A stretch of DNA of 64,000 nucleotides from Gammaproteobacteria bacterium (GTDB taxonomy: Bacteria; Pseudomonadota; Gammaproteobacteria; Pseudomonadales; Azotimanducaceae). The notes under the pieces were generated by a model. It was not told where the DNA came from, made no database searches, and worked only from the letters and a program-made list of their open reading frames with translations. The stretch's first letter is position 1; each line of letters opens with the position of its first letter. Positions 55,203-63,373 of this stretch are shown piece by piece. A program made the translations under genes and the position numbers. Location of the stretch: positions 1,145,721 to 1,209,720 of the forward strand of contig JAPOXV010000026.1 in assembly GCA_026706935.1 (NCBI GenBank), given 5' to 3'.

Positions 55203-56377
55203 TTGTTGTTCGAGTCGTTGTTGTATTGGTGCTTGCTTTGTTGGCGGCACTTCTTGGTACGTGGATTGCCGACGATGCAGGTTATGTGGTGATCGGATTT
55301 CAAGGTTGGGAGATAGCAACTTCAGTCTGGGCGGCTGTCACAGCCCTATTGGTTATTACTCTTGTGGTTTATCTCGTTGTACGACTCCTCAACTTGGTGT
55401 TGATGAGGAACACGAAAATCGCGGCATGGTTCTCCGCGAAACGGTCACTTAGTTCACAAAGTCAAACGCTTCAAGCGATTGAAGAGGAAACGAACGGAAA
55501 TACCGTCGAAGCGATTCGCTTACTGGTCGCGGCGGGTCAGCAAAGCCCTAATCCGATCTTGCATTTCTTGCGCGCGAGCGAACTTGCGGAACGTATCGGC
55601 GCAACTGAAAAAGCACACGAACTACGAGCGGATGCGGCCAAACTAGGCGACAGCGAACTGCAAGTCTTCAGGCGATTTAGCGACGCGCTTGAGCTACTCA
55701 AAAAACAAGACCGCAGAACGGGATTGAGAGCGCTTCGCCGACTGTTAGAGGACCACCCGAATTGTGCACCAGCGCTGCTCGAGCTGATCAGGAATTGCCA
55801 TGAAGTAGGAGACTGGATCGGTGCGCTTGAATACCTTAACGTACTTTCGCGACTTTCATTTGTAGCTGACGAGGAAATCTACGAACTGTATATCACCAGT
55901 TGGGTTGGTCGGATTCGCCAGATAGAACCGATAGGGATCGCGAATGTCTGGCACGCGGTGCCGCGCAAGCTGAAGCAGGACCCAGCCATATTGATCGAAT
56001 ATATTGACGTATTAGCAGCAAAAGGGGACATTACCAAAGCCGTTCAGGAACTAGAACGTGCCCTCAATCGGCGATGGGATATCCGATGCGTAATTCGATT
56101 CGGAAAACTGGAAGGCGACACGGAGAAACAGCTTACGACAGCGAAAGGCTGGATGACTGAGCACGGTGATGACGCTGCTTTGCATCTTACGATCGGGCGT
56201 TTGCACTGGCGTCTTCAGCAGACCGAGGACGCACGTCGTCACATCGAACGGTGCGTGAATTTAGGTGGTGATGTACGAGCCAAAATACAACTCGCCGAGC
56301 TTTACGCCGAAATTGGCGATCCGCAACGCATCAGAGAGGTGCTGACGAGTATCGACCAGGAATTTGCGGCCAATTAA
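55199..56377 (+). CDS. hemY: HemY TPR-containing inner-membrane protein
   Basis: The TTG at 55199 overlaps the hemX stop (TTGA). The 392-residue product has two N-terminal transmembrane helices (VVRVVVVLVLALLAALLGTWIA, and WAAVTALLVITLVVYLVVRLLN) joined by a short GFQGWEIATS loop. A cytoplasmic TPR domain follows to the end (AIEEETNGNTVEAIRLLVAAGQQSP, YIDVLAAKGDITKAVQELERAL, LHLTIGRLHWRLQQTEDARRHIERCVNLGG). This is the HemY of gammaproteobacterial hemCDXY operons (not protoporphyrinogen oxidase). It probably links tetrapyrrole enzymes at the membrane. It ends 6 bases before the convergent rho gene. Confidence 0.93.
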   Translation: MIVVRVVVVLVLALLAALLGTWIADDAGYVVIGFQGWEIATSVWAAVTALLVITLVVYLVVRLLNLVLMRNTKIAAWFSAKRSLSSQSQTLQAIEEETNGNTVEAIRLLVAAGQQSPNPILHFLRASELAERIGATEKAHELRADAAKLGDSELQVFRRFSDALELLKKQDRRTGLRALRRLLEDHPNCAPALLELIRNCHEVGDWIGALEYLNVLSRLSFVADEEIYELYITSWVGRIRQIEPIGIANVWHAVPRKLKQDPAILIEYIDVLAAKGDITKAVQELERALNRRWDIRCVIRFGKLEGDTEKQLTTAKGWMTEHGDDAALHLTIGRLHWRLQQTEDARRHIERCVNLGGDVRAKIQLAELYAEIGDPQRIREVLTSIDQEFAAN

Positions 56378-56383
56378 GAAGTA

Positions 56384-57658
56384 TTACTGAATCTTCATCG
56401 ACGCGAAAAACTGCTCGTTCGTGCGCGTCTCTTTCAACCTACTTATTACAAATTCAAGCGCTTCGAGGTCGTCCATTTCATCGACGAGCTTGCGAAGAAT
56501 CCAGACGCGCTGACGATCTTCGTCGCTCAAGAGCAGCTCTTCACGTCTCGTTCCAGATCGTCGGATGTTGATCGCGGGATAGATACGGGCTTCGGCCATC
56601 CGTCGCTCAAGGTGAAGTTCCTGATTGCCTGTACCTTTAAATTCCTCGTAGATAACCTCATCCATGCGCGATCCTGTTTCAACAAGCGCGGTCGCAACGA
56701 TTGTGAGACTGCCTCCTTCTTCGATATTCCGCGCAGCGCCGAAGAAACGCTTCGGACGTTCAAGCGCATTCGCATCTACACCGCCGGTTAACACACGACC
56801 GGTCGTCGGTGTCGCCGTGTTGTACGCTCTTGCAAGGCGTGTAATCGAATCAAGCAAGATTACGACGTCGCGCTTTTGTTCAACGAGACGCTTCGCTTTC
56901 TCGATCACCATCTCTGCGACCTGGATATGACGTTTGTGCGACTCATCAAAGGTGCTCGCTACGACTTCGGCGTTGACGAGACTCTTCATCTCGGTCACTT
57001 CCTCAGGGCGCTCATCAATCAACAAGACGATCAATGTCACATCTGGGTCGTTCGCGGTGATCGACTGTGCGATCGCCTGGAGCATGAGTGTCTTACCAGC
57101 CTTCGGCGGAGAAACGATCAAACCACGTTGACCTTTACCGATGGGTGCGATGAAGTCGACGATCCGACCGGACAGGTCTTCAGTACTCCCGTTTCCACGT
57201 TCTAACGTAAGACGTTTAGTAGGAAATAGGGGCGTAAGGTTCTCAAAGAGGATCTGTCGGCGACGTTGCTTCGTATCAACCTGCTCCTGATTGATATTGT
57301 CGATCCGCATGAGAGCGAAGTAGCGCTCACCGTTACCGTTTCGAGGCGCTCGGATTTTTCCAGAGATGCTGTCGCCAGTTCGCAGTCCAAGACGACGGAT
57401 TTGTGTATGGGAAACATAGATATCGTCAGGTCCGGCCTGATAGCTGGTAAAGGGTGAGCGGAGAAAACCGTAACCGTCATCATGGATTTCCAGCGTACCC
57501 TCGCCACGCACATCCTCACCTTGTTTCGTGAGTTTTCGAAGTATTCCTAAGATGATCTCTGGCTGTTTCGCGCGGTGTAAGTGCTCGACGCCGTATTCTT
57601 CAGCGATAGTGAGTAATTCGTCGATTGGCTTTTGTTTAAGGTCTGATAAATTCACCAT
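56384..57658 (-). CDS. rho: Transcription termination factor Rho
   Basis: The 424-residue hexameric RNA helicase ends transcription at Rho-dependent sites. The start at 57658 gives [23 protein letters not shown], the standard Rho N-terminus; upstream in-frame codons are not conserved. The RNA-binding OSB part has [30 protein letters not shown]. The ATPase core has [20 protein letters not shown] (P-loop), [16 protein letters not shown] (Walker B region) and [29 protein letters not shown] (Q and R loops). The 200-base leader may hold autoregulatory sequence. Confidence 0.98.
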   Translation of the reverse strand: MVNLSDLKQKPIDELLTIAEEYGVEHLHRAKQPEIILGILRKLTKQGEDVRGEGTLEIHDDGYGFLRSPFTSYQAGPDDIYVSHTQIRRLGLRTGDSISGKIRAPRNGNGERYFALMRIDNINQEQVDTKQRRRQILFENLTPLFPTKRLTLERGNGSTEDLSGRIVDFIAPIGKGQRGLIVSPPKAGKTLMLQAIAQSITANDPDVTLIVLLIDERPEEVTEMKSLVNAEVVASTFDESHKRHIQVAEMVIEKAKRLVEQKRDVVILLDSITRLARAYNTATPTTGRVLTGGVDANALERPKRFFGAARNIEEGGSLTIVATALVETGSRMDEVIYEEFKGTGNQELHLERRMAEARIYPAINIRRSGTRREELLLSDEDRQRVWILRKLVDEMDDLEALEFVISRLKETRTNEQFFASMKIQ

Positions 57659-57860
57659 GTTAGCTTGATTAATCGAAGGGAAAAGGTTGCGCAACGACGG
57701 CGCAAACGGAAAAGTTAAAGAGGGTTTGACGACCGTCGGAACAACGGACGCTCAGGCGTAGCGCCTTCGGTAGGAAAGATTTTAGCAGCTAAAGCGATGG
57801 GTTCGTCAATTGTTTTTGCGAAGACGGATTCTTGAAAACAATCGACACAATAATTTGGGC

Positions 57861-59549
57861 ATGACCTTGACACGATTTCGACGTTCATCGTTGCTGGATT
57901 TGCGCGCCGTGCGAGCGCTGTTGTACGCGTGGGTAATTTGCGCTTTCTACGTGCACGGTGATATCGAGTTTCGCGAAGTCGCTGTTGAAGCGGGAGTCGA
58001 TTTCGTTCACCAAAGTGGTGCGATCGGGAAACGATGGACGCTCGAAATTACGGGTGCGGGTATTGCATTGCTCGACTACGACGGTGACGGTAAATTAGAT
58101 ATTTGGGTTGTACAAGGTGGTCCACTGAAGGATCGCAGTGGTGAGCTACCGAGTGATCGGCTTTATCGGAACGTCTCCGAAGGCTCCGAATTGAAGTTTC
58201 AAGACGTGACCGGCACCGTGGGTCTCGGCGCTGAGTACTACGGTATGGGGGTCGTTACAGGCGATGTCGACAACGATGGAGATACGGACGTCATCACGTT
58301 GAATTTCGGCCGAAACCAACTCTTTCTTAACTGGGGCAGTCGATTCGAGAAACGCGTCGATGAAGCGCTCATGAAGCCTTCAGAGTGGTCGATCTCCGGT
58401 AGCCTCGCGGACCTGAATGACGATGGCTGGCTTGACTTGTATATTGCAAACTACATGGAATTTCCGCCGATCGACAAGTACAAGGTCTGCCGTCGCTTGT
58501 CCACACGGGTTGGGTATTGCGCGCCAAGTAATTTCGATCCGACGCCAGATCGTCTGCTCTTAAACGAAGGTAACGGCGTATTTCGTGACGTTTCTGAAGA
58601 GGTCGGTATTCAAAGCGCGGCTGAACGAGGTATGGGTGTCGTGGTGGATGATCTTAACGGCGACGGATCTCCTGACATATACGTCGCGAACGATATGGCG
58701 ATGAATTTTCTTTGGCTAAATCAAAGCGGTGGCACGTTTTTAAATGATGCGTTGCTTAGCGGCGTGGCAGTGAATGGACATGGTATGCGTGAAGCGAGCA
58801 TGGGTGTTGCGGTGTCAGATTGGGATCGCGATTTCGATCCTGATTTGTTTTTGACGCACGACATCAAGGAGAGCAATACGCTTTATTCCTATGAACACGC
58901 GGGTTGGTTTTCTGATCAATCGATTCAATCGGGACTGGCACCTCCAAGCTTGCCGAAGACGGGCTTTGGGACTGTGTTTTTTGACGCTGAAAACGACGGC
59001 GACTTAGATGTCTTCATCGCGAACGGGTCGGTTTCAATGATTGACGCTCAGTTATCGCGACGAATAGAACCGCCACTGCGGCAAACGAATCAACTTTTCG
59101 TAAATGATGGCGCAGGGAAGTTCGCGGAGAACGACGCGACGACACTTAGTCAATTCGAAGAAGTGAGTCGTGGTGTCGCGATGGGTGATCTCGACAACGA
59201 CGGAGATGTCGACCTCGTCGTTTCGAACAACGATGGTCCTGTGCGAGTTCATCAGAATCTTTCGATCAATTCGAGCGGCGAAAGGAACGAATGGCTCGGT
59301 GTGCGACTGTTGACCTTAGGGCGCGACGCAATCGGTGCTGTTGCATGGCTTGAAGGTGAAATCAAAGAAAGAAAAGTCGTTCGCACGGATGGAAGTTACG
59401 CTTCCGCCCACGATCCACGGTTGGTTTTTGGCCTTGGCAGGACGTCGACATCGCAAACGTTGCACGTGAAGTGGCCAAACGGCGTGAAGGAGACGTTCTC
59501 CGATTTGGCGATCAACAAGTATCACGAATTGACTCAATCAACACCTTAA
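57861..59549 (+). CDS. Exported CRTAC1-type FG-GAP/VCBS protein with ASPIC/UnbV domain
   Basis: From the ATG at 57861 (MTLTRFRRSSLLDL) the product is 562 residues, with an N-terminal export segment (LLYAWVICAFYVHG). It forms a seven-bladed FG-GAP/integrin-type propeller with repeated Ca-binding loops: DYDGDGKLD, DVDNDGDTD, DLNDDGWLD, DLNGDGSPD, DWDRDFDPD, DAENDGDLD, DLDNDGDVD. The C-terminal ASPIC/UnbV domain has WLGVRLLTLGRDAIGAVAWLEG and PRLVFGLGRTSTSQTLHVKWPNG. CRTAC1 proteins are Ca-binding envelope or secreted proteins of unknown enzymatic role. The downstream TPR gene is 4 bases away. The paralogue at 63374 shares the HQSG/HQNG and DIWVVQGGPL blocks. Confidence 0.88.
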   Translation: MTLTRFRRSSLLDLRAVRALLYAWVICAFYVHGDIEFREVAVEAGVDFVHQSGAIGKRWTLEITGAGIALLDYDGDGKLDIWVVQGGPLKDRSGELPSDRLYRNVSEGSELKFQDVTGTVGLGAEYYGMGVVTGDVDNDGDTDVITLNFGRNQLFLNWGSRFEKRVDEALMKPSEWSISGSLADLNDDGWLDLYIANYMEFPPIDKYKVCRRLSTRVGYCAPSNFDPTPDRLLLNEGNGVFRDVSEEVGIQSAAERGMGVVVDDLNGDGSPDIYVANDMAMNFLWLNQSGGTFLNDALLSGVAVNGHGMREASMGVAVSDWDRDFDPDLFLTHDIKESNTLYSYEHAGWFSDQSIQSGLAPPSLPKTGFGTVFFDAENDGDLDVFIANGSVSMIDAQLSRRIEPPLRQTNQLFVNDGAGKFAENDATTLSQFEEVSRGVAMGDLDNDGDVDLVVSNNDGPVRVHQNLSINSSGERNEWLGVRLLTLGRDAIGAVAWLEGEIKERKVVRTDGSYASAHDPRLVFGLGRTSTSQTLHVKWPNGVKETFSDLAINKYHELTQSTP

Positions 59550-59553
59550 ACAC

Positions 59554-60633
59554 ATGCAACTCTCTGCGAAATGTGCAGTAGGCGCACTTGCGTTCGTTGT
59601 CGTGATGTCTCACTCGGTCCACGCGGTTTTCTTGGAAGGTATTGAGGAACCGCTCGCGACGATCGCGAGCGCCGCTTATGAAGCCGCGCTAACCAGCGAT
59701 GTCAATCTAGGTCCCGAGGTCGTAGCGGAGAGGTGGGGTGAACTCGGAATGTTGATGCAGGCTCACAACTTGCACGAACAAGCGATTACCGCGTATTCCA
59801 ATGCGCTGACTGAGATCGCAGATCCGCGTTGGTTATATCTACGCAGCATCGCATATGGCGAATTGGGTCAAGTAGAGAAATCGGTCGACGATCTCATACT
59901 CGTAACGAGTGCAATTAGCGACGTCGCGATCATCTGGTATCGATTGGGTCAAGCAATGTTGAATGCAGACCGACGCTCGGATGCGGAACGTGCCCTGACT
60001 AGAGCATTGGAGTTGGATAAGGATTTGGCGATCGCGCACATGACGCTTGCTGACGTGCAAATACTCAATGCTGATTTCGCTGGTGCTAAAGCATCACTGC
60101 TACGCGCATATGAAATCCAGCCGTATGCGGGTCAGATCGCGTACAGAATGGCTCGCGTGGAACGTGAACTCGGTGATTTGAACACTAGTCAAGAGTGGAT
60201 ACGAAGAAGAGCCAATCAGTTCGCGCCCACCATCGAGGACTCCATGTTGTCCATGGTGGCGCAATACAGCACAAATCCGACATTCTTCATATCCGCCGCG
60301 CGGCGCGCCTGGGAACGCGGTGATCGTGAAACAGCATTGGACGCGTATCGACGCGCGATCGCGCTTGATCCGGAGAACGCTGAAAACTTGATCGGATTCG
60401 CTCAGTTGTTGACAGCGTTGAACCGTAACGACGAAGCGACACAGGTACTTGATTCGCTCGAGAAGGTAGCGCCGAGAGAAGGCATGCTGTGGTATCTCCG
60501 TGCGGTTGTTTTATTAGAGAAGGACCTCGTTCTTGCGGCGCAGAACGCAATAGAAAAGGCGATGGAAATCGACCCGACACCGCAGGCAGTGGCACTGGCG
60601 CGCGAGATTAGACAATTGCGAAGCTACGACTGA
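59554..60633 (+). CDS. Exported TPR-repeat protein
   Basis: This 359-residue TPR protein has a signal peptide (CAVGALAFVVVMSHSVHAVF) and then about eight tetratricopeptide repeats: HNLHEQAITAYSNALTEIADPRWLYLRSIAYGELGQ, AIIWYRLGQAMLNADRRSDAERALTRALELDKDLAIAHMTLADVQI and similar. It is predicted to be periplasmic, a scaffold for protein complexes. It starts 4 bases after the CRTAC1 stop, a close pair often seen in marine bacteria for CRTAC1 plus TPR genes. No enzymatic motif is present. Its partner is likely the CRTAC1 protein or the small repeat proteins downstream (inference). Confidence 0.87.
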   Translation: MQLSAKCAVGALAFVVVMSHSVHAVFLEGIEEPLATIASAAYEAALTSDVNLGPEVVAERWGELGMLMQAHNLHEQAITAYSNALTEIADPRWLYLRSIAYGELGQVEKSVDDLILVTSAISDVAIIWYRLGQAMLNADRRSDAERALTRALELDKDLAIAHMTLADVQILNADFAGAKASLLRAYEIQPYAGQIAYRMARVERELGDLNTSQEWIRRRANQFAPTIEDSMLSMVAQYSTNPTFFISAARRAWERGDRETALDAYRRAIALDPENAENLIGFAQLLTALNRNDEATQVLDSLEKVAPREGMLWYLRAVVLLEKDLVLAAQNAIEKAMEIDPTPQAVALAREIRQLRSYD

Positions 60634-60853
60634 TATGAGATCGATTTCGGTCGAGTCCAAGCGTACTCGATTTAACGCTTGGGTGACAGCGCAAATACCT
60701 TAGTGCGGGATTGTCGTTGTGTTACTTGCTCCAATCGAATACGATGTCGTAAACTCCGTCTTTCCACTCTGAATTAGTGTCTATATCGACGGATTCACCT
60801 AAAATTTACGTAGCAAGAAGAAAGCAAGCCCATGCCCACGCGGCGCAGTTGAT

Positions 60854-61549
60854 GTGACATCTGCTCGAAATTCGTCCAAGTTTTCAATACTTCTCGTTGT
60901 TTTAGCTCTTTCGCTGAATTTGGGTACGAAAGCACAGAGTGACGGCATCTCAGAAGAGACTATCGCGCCTCGAACTGACCGCGAATATCAGATCGAGGAA
61001 GAACTTATCGTTCGAGGCGAGCAAGATCGATTAAAAGGACCTCGCCAGATTTTGAGAGGGTACGACGCTCGAAATATGGGAGGCTATTACTACAAGCTTC
61101 GTCTATACGAAAAGGCGTATCCCTATCTTGTAGAAGCCGCCCAAGAAGGCTTCAAAATGTCACAAGCTCGATTAGGCTACATCTATCAGAAAGGTTTAGG
61201 TGGCGTTGAGAGAGATTGGGTCAAGGCGGTTGGTTGGTTAGGCGTTGCGGCATCGAGAAAGTCTCATCCGGAGATCATGAACTATTGGAAAGATTTGAGA
61301 GCAAAGATTCCCGAACAGAATCTAGCAATGGTCGAAGACATCATCGAGGAGTACGTGTCGCGTTATGGCAGTGAAGCGACTGGCGTCACTTGCGACATCA
61401 ACCGTTCTGCTGGTACACACATCGCACATATGCGATGTTTCTACGATGACGAGATTGAGTATCGCGATCCGGCGGACACTCTAGGCATTCCACAAGTTGA
61501 GATTGACACGAGTGTTGGTAGTGGTGGCGTCGGCTCTATTCCTTTCTGA
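60854..61549 (+). CDS. Exported Sel1-like small protein, paralogue 1 of 3
   Basis: The GTG at 60854 is the only start in this frame and lacks a good ribosome site; a 6-codon upstream ORF (ATG 60832, TGA 60850-60852) ends one base before it. The 231-residue product has a signal peptide (FSILLVVLALSLNLGTKAQ), a marker stretch EEELIVRGEQD, and a Sel1/TPR helix pair (YEKAYPYLVEAAQEGFKMSQARLGYIYQKGLGGVERDWVKAVGWLGVAA). The conserved tail YVSRYGSEATGVTCDINRSAGTHIAHMRCFY has a Cys pair likely to form a disulfide. I do not recognise the family. Two paralogues follow immediately. The C-terminus is Gly/Ser-rich. Confidence 0.8.
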   Translation: MTSARNSSKFSILLVVLALSLNLGTKAQSDGISEETIAPRTDREYQIEEELIVRGEQDRLKGPRQILRGYDARNMGGYYYKLRLYEKAYPYLVEAAQEGFKMSQARLGYIYQKGLGGVERDWVKAVGWLGVAASRKSHPEIMNYWKDLRAKIPEQNLAMVEDIIEEYVSRYGSEATGVTCDINRSAGTHIAHMRCFYDDEIEYRDPADTLGIPQVEIDTSVGSGGVGSIPF

Positions 61550-61629
61550 AATTTGGCGAATGTAACACCGTGTGGGCTGTGCGACAAAGTATGAACCCGA
61601 ACAACGAATCCAATTGAGGTAACTCAACG

Positions 61630-62364
61630 ATGATGGAACTTAAACAGTGGACGAAGCAAGTGATCTTGATCTGCATTGGGATCATCTTTGCACCGATGAC
61701 TCTAGCAGTCGGCGAAGAGCTCGTCGTGGTCGGTGAAGCCACAGATGGTCCTGGACCGATCGAAATGGTTGAGATCATGAATGCTCATGTGACCGCGGGT
61801 CAGCTGTATCGGAAGAAGAAATACGCTGAGGCGGTAGAGTACCTGGAAATCGCTGCGAAAGGTGGCATGAAAAGGTCACAAGCTCAACTTGGGGCGATAT
61901 TGCTAGGCATGACCGGAACGAACGAAGTGCCTCGTGACACGAAAAGTGGAGTGGGTTGGCTAGGAGTCGCCGCATACGGTAGCACAGAGCCTGCATATAA
62001 AAAAGAGTACGAACGCGTCTACAACGCGATCACGCCTGCACAACATCCGATGATCGACAAGCTAGTCGACGGTTACATCTCGAAATATGGTCCAGAAGCG
62101 ACGAAGGTTTCCTGCGAGCAGACGCGACGCGCAGGTACGCGCATGTCAAGATTGATCTGCTCTTTCGACGATCTTCACAAGTACCGCGATCAACTTGACG
62201 CAGAGACGTTTGGGGCACTGAGTGCGGACGGACAGATTACTGATTACGCTGAGAACTATCGTAGCGGCGGATTTGGTGGAACCGGCGGTGGCGGCGGACC
62301 GGGTGGCGGTGCTCCCGGTGGTGGCGGTCCCGGCGGCGGTGGCGGCGGCGGTGGCGGTTTCTAA
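61630..62364 (+). CDS. Exported Sel1-like small protein, paralogue 2 of 3, Gly-rich tail
   Basis: The ATG at 61630 has GAGGT 9 bases upstream. The 244-residue product has a signal peptide (VILICIGIIFAPMTLAV), the family marker EELVVVGEATD, and a Sel1-like helix pair (YAEAVEYLEIAAKGGMKRSQAQLGAILLG) with VGWLGVAAYG. The conserved tail YISKYGPEATKVSCEQTRRAGTRMSRLICSF has the same Cys pair as its neighbours. It ends in about 30 residues of almost pure Gly and Pro (GGGGGPGGGAPGGGG), absent from the other two. The tail could be a surface-adhesive or flexible linker. The function is unknown. Confidence 0.82.
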   Translation: MMELKQWTKQVILICIGIIFAPMTLAVGEELVVVGEATDGPGPIEMVEIMNAHVTAGQLYRKKKYAEAVEYLEIAAKGGMKRSQAQLGAILLGMTGTNEVPRDTKSGVGWLGVAAYGSTEPAYKKEYERVYNAITPAQHPMIDKLVDGYISKYGPEATKVSCEQTRRAGTRMSRLICSFDDLHKYRDQLDAETFGALSADGQITDYAENYRSGGFGGTGGGGGPGGGAPGGGGPGGGGGGGGGF

Positions 62365-62435
62365 ACGCTAATACTTCGTCGTGTGACCGACCGATCTAGT
62401 GATAAGATTCTGACGTTGACTGATGGTGTACTGAA

Positions 62436-63191
62436 GTGAAACTCACAAGTCAGGCGCAACGACCGTTCACGACGTGTTTATTGACGTTCGCGATCGTGTT
62501 TTTAGCATCGTTTCCGCTCGCGGCTGACGAAGCGCACACTCGATTTAAGTCGCTGCACGAAAGTCACACAGACGCAGGAATGGAGCACCTGATAGTAACC
62601 GGCGAAGCAGACGATTCGCTGGAATCGGAACGTCGAGCCTATCTTGACCATCGGCGAGGTATGTTCTTGTACGCGAGCGGCAAGTATGAGGAAGCGTTGC
62701 CTTACTTGATGTCATCAGCGAAACACGGCTACAAGGACTCTCAGGCTCGTCTGGCGCACCTTTATCTTCACGGATTAGGTGGCGTTCGACGTAGCGACGT
62801 GGTAGGAATTGCGTGGATGGGTGTTGCTGCACACGGTGAGACAACGCCGATTATTCAACGACGTTATGACCAATTGATGGCCGCAGTGCCACCTCATCAC
62901 ATGGAGTCGCTGAAGCGCGTTGTTGAGGAATACGTAGAAAAATACGGTAGTTTCGAACAGAATGTCGAGTGTGACATTGCCAAACACGCGAGCACGCACA
63001 TAGCAAAGAATCGGTGCTACTTTGAATATGAGTTTGCAGTACTCTCTGCATTAGAAATTGCGGACATGCAGGAGTACTATCGAGACATGATCATTCCGCC
63101 CGACCAAAACTCCTCCTTCGCTGGATTAGATAACCTAACTCGTGTGCCGGTACCGATTGATCCTCCGACCCCACCGGGTCCGCGCGAATGA
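62436..63191 (+). CDS. Exported Sel1-like small protein, paralogue 3 of 3
   Basis: The GTG at 62436 begins a 251-residue product with a signal peptide (FTTCLLTFAIVFLASFPLAA), the marker MEHLIVTGEADD, and the Sel1 helix pair YEEALPYLMSSAKHGYKDSQARLAHLYLHGLGGVRRSDVVGIAWMGVAAHG. The conserved tail YVEKYGSFEQNVECDIAKHASTHIAKNRCYFEYE is shared. It resembles paralogue 1 most closely (GLGGVRR versus GLGGVER, and THIAKNRC versus THIAHMRC). It ends in a Pro-rich tail (PIDPPTPPGPRE). Probably it arose by tandem duplication. It precedes a second CRTAC1 gene. The function is unknown. Confidence 0.82.
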   Translation: MKLTSQAQRPFTTCLLTFAIVFLASFPLAADEAHTRFKSLHESHTDAGMEHLIVTGEADDSLESERRAYLDHRRGMFLYASGKYEEALPYLMSSAKHGYKDSQARLAHLYLHGLGGVRRSDVVGIAWMGVAAHGETTPIIQRRYDQLMAAVPPHHMESLKRVVEEYVEKYGSFEQNVECDIAKHASTHIAKNRCYFEYEFAVLSALEIADMQEYYRDMIIPPDQNSSFAGLDNLTRVPVPIDPPTPPGPRE

Positions 63192-63373
63192 AGTAGAGAA
63201 AAAATACAAAGCTAACTCACACCGAAGAGTTGTTGCACTCTCTAGCAACGTGGTGATCCGCGTACTTTTACTGCGACGTGCATAGTGATCATTTCTCTTC
63301 AAATGGCTACGATCGAAGTACGTAAATTGGGATACATCTGATTTCGCGAAAGATGTTGAAATTGAAATAGGCA

